From positions 1 to 5,884 of the forward strand of contig PWQF01000094.1 in the NCBI GenBank assembly GCA_003556865.1: a stretch of DNA of 5,884 nucleotides, given 5' to 3'. Below are positions 1-5,735 of this stretch, in pieces. Source of the DNA: Elusimicrobiota bacterium (lineage in GTDB: Bacteria > CG03 > SLGR01 > PWQF01). The notes under the pieces were generated by a model. That model did no database searches. It worked only from the letters and a program-made list of their open reading frames with translations, and was not told where the DNA came from. The first letter of the stretch is position 1, and every line of letters begins with the position of its first letter. A program made the translations under genes and the position numbers.

Positions 1-298
1 CATCCTCGCTTATTTGCATAAGCTCCTCTTCAAAACCTTCTGTTCTTAACTCTTCAGGAGAAATATCATGTTGACGGGCAAGTTCCTGAACTCTTCTATG
101 GTATTCATTATCTATTGGCTCAAAATATTCAGCATATTCCTGGGAAAGCTGCATATTTATAATTTCTGCGTGAGCCACGATATCAACTATTACCTGGTCA
201 GAAACTTCGGGTTCCCCGGAAAGTTCCCGGTCACGGTCCCCGCAGCCGGAAACAATAATCAGAGATGCAAAAAGAATTCCCCACAGGTAATATTTCAT
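1..298 (-). CDS. Uncharacterised lipoprotein, N-terminal part (runs off left edge)
   Basis: The start codon at 298-296 overlaps the porA stop codon as ATGA, and 99 codons are visible before the window ends. The N-terminus has a short charged head (MKYY), a hydrophobic stretch of about 13 residues and a lipobox VSGC with the acceptor cysteine at residue 19. This indicates signal peptidase II processing and a lipid anchor; residue 20 is Gly. After the anchor comes a polar linker (about 20-35), then a helical, Glu/Gln-rich region containing VDIVAHAEI and, near residues 75-85, ARQHDISPEEL. The layout (lipobox, short linker, helical 'xILxDxHxAE'-like start, then 'HxISxEEL') faintly recalls small DUF4296-type lipoproteins, but this is a weak impression from memory. 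The ribosome binding site is poor (AAGAGA), so translational coupling to porA is likely. Function unknown; the link to pyruvate oxidation rests only on its position. Confidence 0.85.
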   Translation of the reverse strand, partial: MKYYLWGILFASLIIVSGCGDRDRELSGEPEVSDQVIVDIVAHAEIINMQLSQEYAEYFEPIDNEYHRRVQELARQHDISPEELRTEGFEEELMQISED

Positions 299-1470
299 TC
301 TCTTACGCCCAGATAAATAAGCTTCTTATCTTTTGAGCCGGACTTTAAATTCTCGAAAACCTTTTCAATTTGAGCAGGATTAATCTCCCGGCCTCCCAAA
401 CCGTATATGTAATTATACATAGCCGGTCTTTTTTCCGATTCATAAAGAGCTGCCTTGATATCTGCATAAAGGGGGCCACCCTGACCGGAAAAACCTTCAC
501 TCCTGTCCAGGACAGCAACAGATTCAAGGCCTGAGAGGGCCTCTGCTATTTCCTCGGCGGGAAAAGGGCGAAACATCCTTGGAAAAAGAAGGCCCACCTT
601 CTCCCCTTTTTCTCTAAGCGCATCTATTACGTCTTTTGCGGTACCGACAGTTGAATTTAAGGCTACAATTGCCCTTTGGGCATCTTCCATTTTATATTTT
701 TCAACTCTTCTGTATTTCCTTCCGGAAATTTTTTCAAAACGGCTGAATATGTCATCCGCAACTTCAAATACATGAGTAAGCGCTTCAGACTGCTGTCTTT
801 TATGCTCAAAGTAGTAGTCAAAAAGATCAAGCGGACCGTAAGTGACGGGATTGTCAACATCAAGCAGGGGAGCGTCCGGGGAGTACTCCCCTATAAAATC
901 CTTGACCGCTGAATCCTTCAGTATATCCACCCTCTCCATGGAATGACTGGTTATAAAGCCGTCCTGACATACCATTACAGGCAGAAGAATCTTTTCATTT
1001 TCGGCAATTTTGATGGCAGCAATTACATTATCATACGCCTCCTGGGCATTTTCACAGTAAATCTGTATCCACCCTGAATCTCTTGCGCCCATTGTATCGG
1101 AGTGATCGCAATGGATATTTATGGGGGCAGAAAGGGCCCTGTTGACCACAGGCATAATTATGGGAACACGGTTGGATGCCGCCACATAAAGTATTTCCCA
1201 CATCAGGGCCAGACCTGCAGAAGCGGTAGCAGTCATTGCCCTGGCCCCGGCTGCCGATGCACCCACGCAGGCGGACATAGCTGAATGCTCGGATTCCACG
1301 GGAATAAACTCTGTAGTTACCTTACCGTCATTTACAAACTGGGAAAACTTCATAACTATGGAGGTCTGGGGGGTTATAGGGTATGCCGCAACTACATCAG
1401 GATCAATCTGCCGCATAGCCTCACTTACTGCTTCAGCTCCGGTAAAAGCCTTTATCAGTTTATCCTTCAT
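295..1470 (-). CDS. porA: Pyruvate:ferredoxin oxidoreductase, alpha subunit
   Basis: This 391-residue protein is the alpha chain of the four-subunit enzyme that oxidises pyruvate and CoA to acetyl-CoA and CO2 while reducing ferredoxin in the cytoplasm. Visible landmarks are FTGAEAVSEAMRQIDPDVVA at residues 9-28, the conserved YPITPQT at 30-36, the VESEHSA block (58-64) with its conserved Glu, and PVVNRALSAPINIHCDHSD in the region 107-125. The later region has YGPLDLFDYYFEHKRQQ, and the C-terminal domain II has FPRMFRPFP and GQGGPLYADIKAAL. Length and the ending IYLGVRE fit an intact pyruvate-type alpha chain; the 2-oxoisovalerate relatives are usually shorter, so pyruvate is the best substrate guess. 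The start overlaps the porD stop as ATGA and has a good ribosome binding site (AGGAAG). The alpha chain needs a separate beta subunit to bind thiamine diphosphate, and that gene is not the next one here. Confidence 0.96.
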   Translation of the reverse strand: MKDKLIKAFTGAEAVSEAMRQIDPDVVAAYPITPQTSIVMKFSQFVNDGKVTTEFIPVESEHSAMSACVGASAAGARAMTATASAGLALMWEILYVAASNRVPIIMPVVNRALSAPINIHCDHSDTMGARDSGWIQIYCENAQEAYDNVIAAIKIAENEKILLPVMVCQDGFITSHSMERVDILKDSAVKDFIGEYSPDAPLLDVDNPVTYGPLDLFDYYFEHKRQQSEALTHVFEVADDIFSRFEKISGRKYRRVEKYKMEDAQRAIVALNSTVGTAKDVIDALREKGEKVGLLFPRMFRPFPAEEIAEALSGLESVAVLDRSEGFSGQGGPLYADIKAALYESEKRPAMYNYIYGLGGREINPAQIEKVFENLKSGSKDKKLIYLGVRE

Positions 1471-1751
1471 TTTTCTTCCTTTTCCATACTAACACATTTC
1501 ACGGGGCATATGTTTGAGCATATGCCGCATCCCTTGCAGTAGTCCATATCTATCTTGCCCAGTTTTCCGTCCTCCTTAATTTTTATGGCCATATCCGGGC
1601 AATAGAGCCAGCACTGAAGACAGTCAATGCATTTATTCCTGTCAACCTCAGGTATAAAAGTTCTCCAGTCACCGGTTTTATATTCAGAGGCATTCCCTGC
1701 ATCCGTTATTTTCCCGCCTATAGGTATCTCTTTCCACCCTTTCTCACTCAT
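1467..1751 (-). CDS. porD: Pyruvate:ferredoxin oxidoreductase, delta subunit (2[4Fe-4S] ferredoxin-like)
   Basis: A 94-residue ferredoxin-like subunit that carries electrons from the thiamine-diphosphate centre towards external ferredoxin. Two full CxxCxxCxxxCP motifs are present: C41, C44, C47, C51 and C72, C75, C78, C82, enough for two [4Fe-4S] clusters with the usual crossed ligation. The N-terminal segment of about 35 residues (GWKEIPIGGKI, then TGDWRTFIPEVDRNKC) is typical of the delta chain and separates it from free ferredoxins. The gene starts 8 bases inside the end of porG and has a GGGAG ribosome binding site; its stop overlaps the porA start. This places it in a tightly coupled G-D-A unit. 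One extra cysteine (C86) follows the second motif. Confidence 0.95.
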   Translation of the reverse strand: MSEKGWKEIPIGGKITDAGNASEYKTGDWRTFIPEVDRNKCIDCLQCWLYCPDMAIKIKEDGKLGKIDMDYCKGCGICSNICPVKCVSMEKEEK

Positions 1752-2325
1752 CGTTTACTTCTCCCGCTGCCCGCTCTATTCCTTTTAAGTTAGCCTCCAC
1801 AGCCGAAGGGGCCAGCTTCCCTGTAAAATGTTCTTTTATCTTTTCCTTTAATACTTCCACGTCAACTATGCCGCTGGCCTTTACCAGCGCCCCAAGCATG
1901 GGGACATTCATAACCGGGCGGCCCAGAGTTTCAAGAGCTATACCGGTGGCATTAACGGTATGGATAAAACATTTGCCTGATGGAGAGAGTTCTGACCGAA
2001 GTTCTGACGGGGTCTTTTCAGTATTAACTACCAGCCTTCCATTTTCAACCAGTCCGCCCAGAACATTTTGAGATTCTATTAGGGTAGGATCTAAGACTAC
2101 CACGATATCAGGGTTAACAACTCCGGAATGTATCCTGATCTTGCTGTCGCTTATCCTGGTAAATGCTTTTACAGGGGCCCCGGTCCTTTCCGGACCGTAT
2201 TCAGGAAAAGACTGAACATATTTCCCGCCTTCAAGAGCGGCTTCGCCTAAAAGCATACAGGCAGTTTTAGCTCCCTGGCCACCTCGTCCGTGAAATCTTA
2301 TTTCGAGTATTTTTTTCGTATTCAT
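1744..2325 (-). CDS. porG: Pyruvate:ferredoxin oxidoreductase, gamma subunit
   Basis: This 193-residue protein is the gamma chain of the split enzyme, equivalent to domain III of the single-chain form, and helps form the CoA and pyruvate pocket at the subunit interface. Family signatures are IRFHGRGGQGAKTA (residues 9-22), FPEYGPERTGAPVKAF (40-55), NPDIVVVLDPTL (71-82) and NVPMLGALVKASG (140-152). The start is fixed because the family pattern begins about eight residues after the only available Met. No Shine-Dalgarno sequence precedes that Met; a promoter lies immediately upstream (see 2335-2363), suggesting that the message begins at or near the start codon. It is the first gene of the por block and sits 34 bases after recR. 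It overlaps porD by 8 bases. Some databases name this gene porC. Confidence 0.95.
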   Translation of the reverse strand: MNTKKILEIRFHGRGGQGAKTACMLLGEAALEGGKYVQSFPEYGPERTGAPVKAFTRISDSKIRIHSGVVNPDIVVVLDPTLIESQNVLGGLVENGRLVVNTEKTPSELRSELSPSGKCFIHTVNATGIALETLGRPVMNVPMLGALVKASGIVDVEVLKEKIKEHFTGKLAPSAVEANLKGIERAAGEVNDE

Positions 2326-2334
2326 AACTGGTTA

Positions 2335-2363
2335 AATATATATAAAATATAATACTTTGTCAA
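2335..2363 (-). promoter_or_regulatory. Sigma70-type promoter for porGDA, probably leaderless
   Basis: On the minus strand a perfect -35 box TTGACA (2363-2358) is followed by exactly 17 bases and a -10 box TATATT (2340-2335, five of six consensus positions). Only nine bases (2334-2326) separate the -10 box from the porG ATG, so transcription should start about 0-5 bases before the start codon. The -35 box contains the TGA stop codon of recR. The absence of a Shine-Dalgarno sequence before porG fits a leaderless message. The spacer and -10 region are very AT-rich, so the exact -10 register could shift by a base or so. Confidence 0.7.
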
Positions 2364-2959
2364 AAACCCCTTCTTCCCTCTATAGCCCGCCCCAGAGTAA
2401 GACCGTCCGCATACTCAAGATTTCCCCCGATGGGAATGCCGTGGGCCAGGCGGGTTACTTTTATATCAAACTCCTTAAGCATATCCTTCACATATTCCGC
2501 CGTTGCCTCCCCTTCAACGTTGGGGTCGGTAGCAAGAATAACTTCATCCACTCCCCCTTTTACAACCCTTTCCCTAAGCTCAGCCATTCTCAAATCCTCC
2601 GGGCCCACCCCATCCAGAGGAGCAAGAGAGCCCATAAGCACATGATAAAGCCCCCTGTAACTTCCTGTAGCCTCAACCGCAATCACATCCTGAGGACTTT
2701 CAACAACGCAGACCACACTTTTATCCCTTTTATCTGAAAGGCATATGCGGCAGGTTCTTTTGTCGGTAAAATTCCCGCAGATAGAACAATATGATATTTC
2801 TTCTTTTGCTCTAATCAGGGCCTCTGAAAGCTCCTGGGCAATTTCCGGCGGAGACTTCAGAATAAAAAAGGCAAGCCTCTGGGCAGTTCGGGAGCCTATA
2901 CCCGGCAGCCGGGAAAGGGCGTTTATAAGAGCTGCTATAGGTTGGGGGAGATTATGCAT
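2360..2959 (-). CDS. recR: Recombination mediator protein RecR
   Basis: A 199-residue protein, the usual RecR length, which acts with RecO (and RecF) to load RecA on SSB-coated single-stranded DNA during gap repair. Domains in order: a helix-hairpin-helix with RLPGIGSRTAQRLAF (residues 17-31); a zinc finger with C58, C61, C70 and C73; a Toprim domain from about 81 to 160 with the conserved Glu in VVESPQD (87) and ATDPNVEGEAT (143-153); and a C-terminal segment with ARGIPIGG-like AHGIPIGG (172-179), LEYAD and LTLGRAIEGR. I chose the Met at 2959 because the open frame upstream lies inside ybaB in another frame and adds 24 residues that do not look like RecR. This start sits one base after the ybaB stop, with a weak GGGA ribosome binding site. 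Its stop codon is part of the downstream por promoter. Confidence 0.96.
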   Translation of the reverse strand: MHNLPQPIAALINALSRLPGIGSRTAQRLAFFILKSPPEIAQELSEALIRAKEEISYCSICGNFTDKRTCRICLSDKRDKSVVCVVESPQDVIAVEATGSYRGLYHVLMGSLAPLDGVGPEDLRMAELRERVVKGGVDEVILATDPNVEGEATAEYVKDMLKEFDIKVTRLAHGIPIGGNLEYADGLTLGRAIEGRRGF

Positions 2960-2960
2960 A

Positions 2961-3254
2961 TCATCCCATAAGGTCAGAAAGTCCGCCCATTCCACCCATT
3001 GCCTGCTTGGCCTTTTCCTGCTGCAGGGCACTCTGTTTTTTTAAACAGATTTCTATAAGATTTTTTATATCTTTTTCCAAATTTGCCCCTGAATCTTTTA
3101 TAACTTCATCCGGAATTCTAAAATCTTTTACTTTACCATCACCGGTTACGCTTAAACTTATTCCGTTGACTTCCTCTTTAACCACTGCCTTCTTAAGCTC
3201 TTTCTGTACCTTTTTTATCTTTCCGGCCTGCTTCATCAGTTTTCTTATATCCAT
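2961..3254 (-). CDS. ybaB: YbaB/EbfC family nucleoid-associated protein
   Basis: A 97-residue small DNA-binding protein of the YbaB/EbfC family, which forms dimers and coats the nucleoid. The family pattern is clear: an N-terminal MDIRKLMKQAGKIKKVQKEL helix, the segment GISLSVTGDGKVKDFRIPDEV (about residues 31-51) corresponding to the 'vxvtvnGdxxvxxvxIdpe' strands, a second helix with LEKDIKNLIEICLKKQ, and a Met/Gly-rich tail GGMGG. The gene lies between dnaX and recR, the classic conserved order dnaX-ybaB-recR. It starts two bases after the dnaX stop, and its ribosome binding site AGGGAG is formed by the last dnaX codons. Confidence 0.95.
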   Translation of the reverse strand: MDIRKLMKQAGKIKKVQKELKKAVVKEEVNGISLSVTGDGKVKDFRIPDEVIKDSGANLEKDIKNLIEICLKKQSALQQEKAKQAMGGMGGLSDLMG

Positions 3255-3256
3255 TT

Positions 3257-4903
3257 TTATTTCTCCCTTTTAAACTGTTCTTCTATCTGTCCGCCGAATT
3301 CTTCTATAATATCGGCAACAACAGGTTCCTCTTCCTCTATTTCTATGGGGTTAAATCGCTGACTTGAACGAACCTTATTTTCCGGACTTTTTTTTTCTGC
3401 CGGAGCAGGGGTGTTTTCCACAGAAAAATTAAACTCATTTCCCAAAACCTGCCTTATTTTTTCCTTTAAAAGAATGGATTTATTATCTTTTATTTCTAAA
3501 AGGCTGGGGTTTTTAATTACCACCGTCTTACCCTTAAGAAACGCTTTTGCTTCCTTTAAAGTATGGTAGAGGGGCTGGGACTCTCTTTTTATAAGCTTAA
3601 GTATTTCGGCCCACTTTCCTCCTCTTTGGGGTTCTTTTACCTCCGGCGTCGGCTCTTCATTGAGGGGGGCTTCGGGCTCTTTCAGATCTTTTTCTTCACT
3701 GCTCTGCTGCCGGTTATTTAAACATTCTTCATTATCCCCGGGTAATCTATGCTCTTTACTTTTCATTTTTTGCTCCGGCTGGCGGGCAACTGCATCCATA
3801 ACATCTTCAAAACTCACAAATTTTTCACTTAACTTGAAAATAATTGTATCCATTACTATCCGCGGGAAATCAGCATGCTTAATCCTGTAAGTATTCTTTT
3901 CAATAAAATCCGTTATCCATAAAAGCCGCTCCCCAGAAAAGCCTTCAGCAGCCCTCCCCAGGCGCCGGCAGTAATCTTTGCTTATTTCAAAAAAATCCTT
4001 TTCATTGTTAAGCACTGAAGTCAGCATAAGATTACGGAAATGGGAAAGCAGATCTTTATGAAGACGACCCGGAGAATAGCCTTTGCTGTAAAGCTTTGAG
4101 CAGTAACCCAGAGCCCCGGCCGGGTCTTCATTTTTTATATAATCCGTAAGCTTAAAAAGAAGCTTGCCGGGAACGATACCCAGGAGCCCGGATATTTCCG
4201 AAGCCTTTAACTTTCCGGAGCTGTAGGAAAGAGCCTGATCCATAATACTTTGCGCATCCCGCATTGAACCTCCCGCTGACCGGGCGATTAAAAGAAGACC
4301 CTCTTCATCATAATCAGCATTTTCCTTAACAGCTATTTCCTTAAGGGCACTACTTATTACGGCTTCGTTTATGGGTTTAAAATTAAATGACTGGCATCTA
4401 GAAGTTATTGTTTCAAGGACTTTGTCCGGTTCAGTAGTAGCCATTATAAAAATAATATGCTCCGGGGGTTCTTCCAGCGACTTAAGCAGGGCATTAAAAG
4501 CCTGGGTGGTAAGCATATGGACTTCGTCAATTATATATATCTTGTATTTACTTTTTGCGGGGGCAAACTTTATATTTTCCCTCAACTCCCTGATCTCATC
4601 TATCCCACGGTTTGAAGCCGCATCTATTTCAATGACGTCAACGGAAGATGAACTGTCAATTTCAAGACAGGTTTCACATTTACCGCAGGGCTCCTCGTTT
4701 TTAAGGTTCTTACAGTTTACCGCTTTTGCCAGAATACGGGCTGTAGTTGTTTTACCTACACCTCTTTGGCCGGTAAAAAGATAAGCATGAGATATTTTAT
4801 CTAACTTTATGGCATTTTTAAGGGTGCGTGTGATATGCTCCTGACCCGCTACATCCGAAAAAAGAGAGGGCCGGTATTTTCTTGCAATTACAAGATAGGA
4901 CAT
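3257..4903 (-). CDS. dnaX: DNA polymerase III subunit tau/gamma (clamp-loader ATPase)
   Basis: A 548-residue DnaX protein, the ATPase motor of the clamp loader that places the sliding clamp on primed DNA. The start matches the family's usual opening (MSYLVIARKYRP). Visible motifs: Walker A GQRGVGKT at 45-52; the zinc-binding cysteines C64, C73, C76, C79; DAASNRGIDEIRELR at 94-108; Walker B with IIDEVHM (124-130); sensor 1 around ATTEPDK (155-161); SRC at 168-170, the arginine-finger motif; and sensor 2 in GGSMRDAQS (211-219). Domain III runs to about 370. A charged, Pro/Glu-rich linker (about 375-430) leads to a C-terminal region (about 430-500) and an acidic tail. No Shine-Dalgarno sequence is evident before the start. 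Nine consecutive A residues at codons 503-506 are a possible slippage site. Confidence 0.97.
   Translation of the reverse strand: MSYLVIARKYRPSLFSDVAGQEHITRTLKNAIKLDKISHAYLFTGQRGVGKTTTARILAKAVNCKNLKNEEPCGKCETCLEIDSSSSVDVIEIDAASNRGIDEIRELRENIKFAPAKSKYKIYIIDEVHMLTTQAFNALLKSLEEPPEHIIFIMATTEPDKVLETITSRCQSFNFKPINEAVISSALKEIAVKENADYDEEGLLLIARSAGGSMRDAQSIMDQALSYSSGKLKASEISGLLGIVPGKLLFKLTDYIKNEDPAGALGYCSKLYSKGYSPGRLHKDLLSHFRNLMLTSVLNNEKDFFEISKDYCRRLGRAAEGFSGERLLWITDFIEKNTYRIKHADFPRIVMDTIIFKLSEKFVSFEDVMDAVARQPEQKMKSKEHRLPGDNEECLNNRQQSSEEKDLKEPEAPLNEEPTPEVKEPQRGGKWAEILKLIKRESQPLYHTLKEAKAFLKGKTVVIKNPSLLEIKDNKSILLKEKIRQVLGNEFNFSVENTPAPAEKKSPENKVRSSQRFNPIEIEEEEPVVADIIEEFGGQIEEQFKREK
3381..3404 (-). other. 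A9 homopolymer inside a small hairpin in dnaX (possible slippage site)
   Basis: On the coding strand a run of nine A residues (3396-3388, codons 503-506 of dnaX) is flanked by TCCGG (3404-3400) and CCGGA (3385-3381), which can form a 5-bp stem with the run in a 14-base loop. Gain of one A, or a -1 ribosomal shift, leads within seven codons to TAA and a product of about 509 residues. Loss of one A gives about 519 residues. Known dnaX genes use such A-rich sites to make two products, but nothing here proves use. Confidence 0.4.
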
Positions 4904-4908
4904 TGTGA

Positions 4909-4914
4909 CTTATA
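4909..4914 (-). promoter_or_regulatory. Possible -10 box directly upstream of dnaX
   Basis: TATAAG on the minus strand ends five bases before the dnaX ATG, and there is no Shine-Dalgarno sequence between them. Transcription from here would give a leaderless message. The -35 position at 17-base spacing is TATTAA, a poor match, so this is a weak call. dnaX may instead be read through from the tRNA genes upstream. Confidence 0.25.
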
Positions 4915-4999
4915 ACTATCTTTTAATTTCATTAATATTTGATGTCTGCTTTTTTTAATATTATTTAAGACTTCCGCCTGGTTATAAAATCCTACTGCC

Positions 5000-5075
5000 T
5001 GGTGGAGATGGGGGGATTCGAACCCCCGGCCTGTACGTTGCGAACGTACCGCTCTCCCGACTGAGCTACATCCCC
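5000..5075 (-). tRNA. tRNA-Ala (anticodon CGC)
   Basis: A complete 76-base tRNA with encoded CCA. The acceptor stem GGGGATG pairs with CATCTCC and contains the G3:U70 wobble pair that identifies alanine tRNAs, with A73 as discriminator. The D arm is GCTC-AGTCGGGA-GAGC, the anticodon stem GTACG/CGTAC encloses the loop TTCGCAA (plus-strand positions 5038-5044), and the T arm is GGGGG-TTCGAAT-CCCCC. Anticodon CGC reads GCG. It lies 96 bases upstream of dnaX on the same strand. Confidence 0.97.
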
Positions 5076-5103
5076 TTCATCTTTATTTAAACTTACTGAA
5101 AGT

Positions 5104-5150
5104 AGCTGTTACCGGAGGCGCACAAATATAATTTATTTTTCCCGGCAGCT
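5104..5150. repeat. Imperfect inverted repeat between the two tRNA genes
   Basis: AGCTG-TTA-CCGG (5104-5115) can pair with CCGG-CAGCT (5142-5150): nine base pairs interrupted by a three-base bulge, with a 26-base AT-rich loop. No T tract follows on either strand, so it does not look like a simple terminator. Its role is unknown. Confidence 0.35.
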
Positions 5151-5155
5151 GGCTG

Positions 5156-5175
5156 TGTCAGATGTTAAACTGACA
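5156..5175. repeat. Perfect 6-bp inverted repeat between the two tRNA genes
   Basis: TGTCAG and CTGACA flank an eight-base spacer. On the minus strand this lies 26-45 bases after the 3' end of tRNA-Ser. No run of T follows, so it may be a processing or protein-binding site, or chance. Confidence 0.4.
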
Positions 5176-5201
5176 GAGATAAACACTATCATAAAAATTT
5201 A

Positions 5202-5295
5202 TGGCGGAGAGGCCGGGATTTGAACCCGGGCCAGGCGGAATTCGCCTGCTAGTGGTTTAGCAAACCACCCCCTTCAGCCACTTGGGTACCTCTCC
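5202..5295 (-). tRNA. tRNA-Ser (anticodon GCT)
   Basis: A complete 94-base class II tRNA with encoded CCA and discriminator G. The acceptor stem GGAGAGG pairs with CCTCTCC. The anticodon stem GTGGT/ACCAC encloses the loop TTGCTAA (plus-strand 5257-5263), giving anticodon GCT, which reads AGC and AGT. A long variable arm with a GCAGGCG/CGCCTG-type stem and a T arm containing GGTTCAAATCC confirm serine. It is transcribed in the same direction as tRNA-Ala, 126 bases upstream of it. Confidence 0.97.
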
Positions 5296-5304
5296 TTTAT
5301 TACT

Positions 5305-5332
5305 ATTTAACTAAAAATAAAAAAATTTACAA
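5305..5332 (-). promoter_or_regulatory. Possible promoter for tRNA-Ser and downstream genes
   Basis: On the minus strand TTGTAA (5332-5327) and TTAAAT (5310-5305) are 16 bases apart, each matching four of six consensus positions. Nine bases separate the -10 box from the first tRNA base. The region is very AT-rich, so chance matches are easy. Confidence 0.35.
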
Positions 5333-5452
5333 GAATATTCAGGAATAATTATTTACAAAAATTTTTCAGATAATTTAAAATGAGCATGATTTAACTTAAA
5401 AAATAATAGAAATATTAAACTTTTAAAAATATTTTGGAATTGAAACATATAA

Positions 5453-5474
5453 GGTTCGTTGCTGACACGGAACC
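5453..5474. repeat. Hairpin 1 of the intergenic GC-rich island
   Basis: GGTTCGT (5453-5459) can pair with ACGGAACC (5467-5474): seven base pairs with a single bulged G and a seven-base loop. No T tract follows on either strand. GGTTC could alternatively pair with GAACC at 5515-5519, so two folds compete. Confidence 0.45.
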
Positions 5475-5518
5475 CTAAGAAATTAAAAGCAGCAGCACAG
5501 ATAAATAACCGGCTGAAC

Positions 5519-5552
5519 CTGGGCTGGATTATATTCCGGCAGATCCGGCCAG
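5519..5552. repeat. Hairpin 2 of the intergenic GC-rich island
   Basis: CTGG-G-CTGGAT (5519-5529) pairs with ATCCGGCCAG (5543-5552): ten base pairs including one G-T wobble, with one bulged G and a 13-base loop. It is the strongest structure in the region. There is no T tract on either side, so it is not a standard intrinsic terminator. Confidence 0.5.
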
Positions 5553-5654
5553 AAGATAATTAGATTAAACACATAATAAATCTGAAACGAAGCATAAATC
5601 ATGTTTTCTATTTTAACTGGAGGTAATGATAACATACTTAGAAAGCGCCAAAAG

Positions 5655-5728
5655 ATATACACCGCCAGAAGAGACTCTTTACTAAATAAAGAATTTATGT
5701 TAATAATAATCTTAAATAGGCGGTATAT
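5655..5728 (+). repeat. Long-range inverted repeat upstream of the exported-protein gene
   Basis: ATAT-AC-ACCGCC (5655-5666) can pair with GGCGGTATAT (5719-5728): ten base pairs with a two-base bulge, enclosing 52 bases. The right arm ends eight bases before the ribosome binding site of the gene at 5748, so the fold could influence its translation. This is inference from the pairing only. Confidence 0.35.
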
Positions 5729-5735
5729 TTTTAAA

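Noticed and set aside
68..316. Plus-strand 82-residue frame
   Set aside because: It lies antisense to the lipoprotein gene, which has a lipobox and a coupled start; the plus-strand frame has no recognisable features.
2357..2737. Plus-strand 126-residue frame antisense to recR
   Set aside because: It lies opposite the zinc-finger and Toprim region of recR, and its translation shows no domain or signal.
2960..3031. Longer RecR start adding 24 residues
   Set aside because: The extra segment lies inside ybaB in another frame and does not resemble RecR; the Met at 2959 gives the normal family length and start.
4371..4784. Plus-strand 137-residue frame antisense to dnaX
   Set aside because: It is the mirror of the highly conserved ATPase domain of dnaX and has no family resemblance of its own.
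5519..5552. Intrinsic terminator
   Set aside because: The hairpin is strong but has no T tract downstream on either strand.
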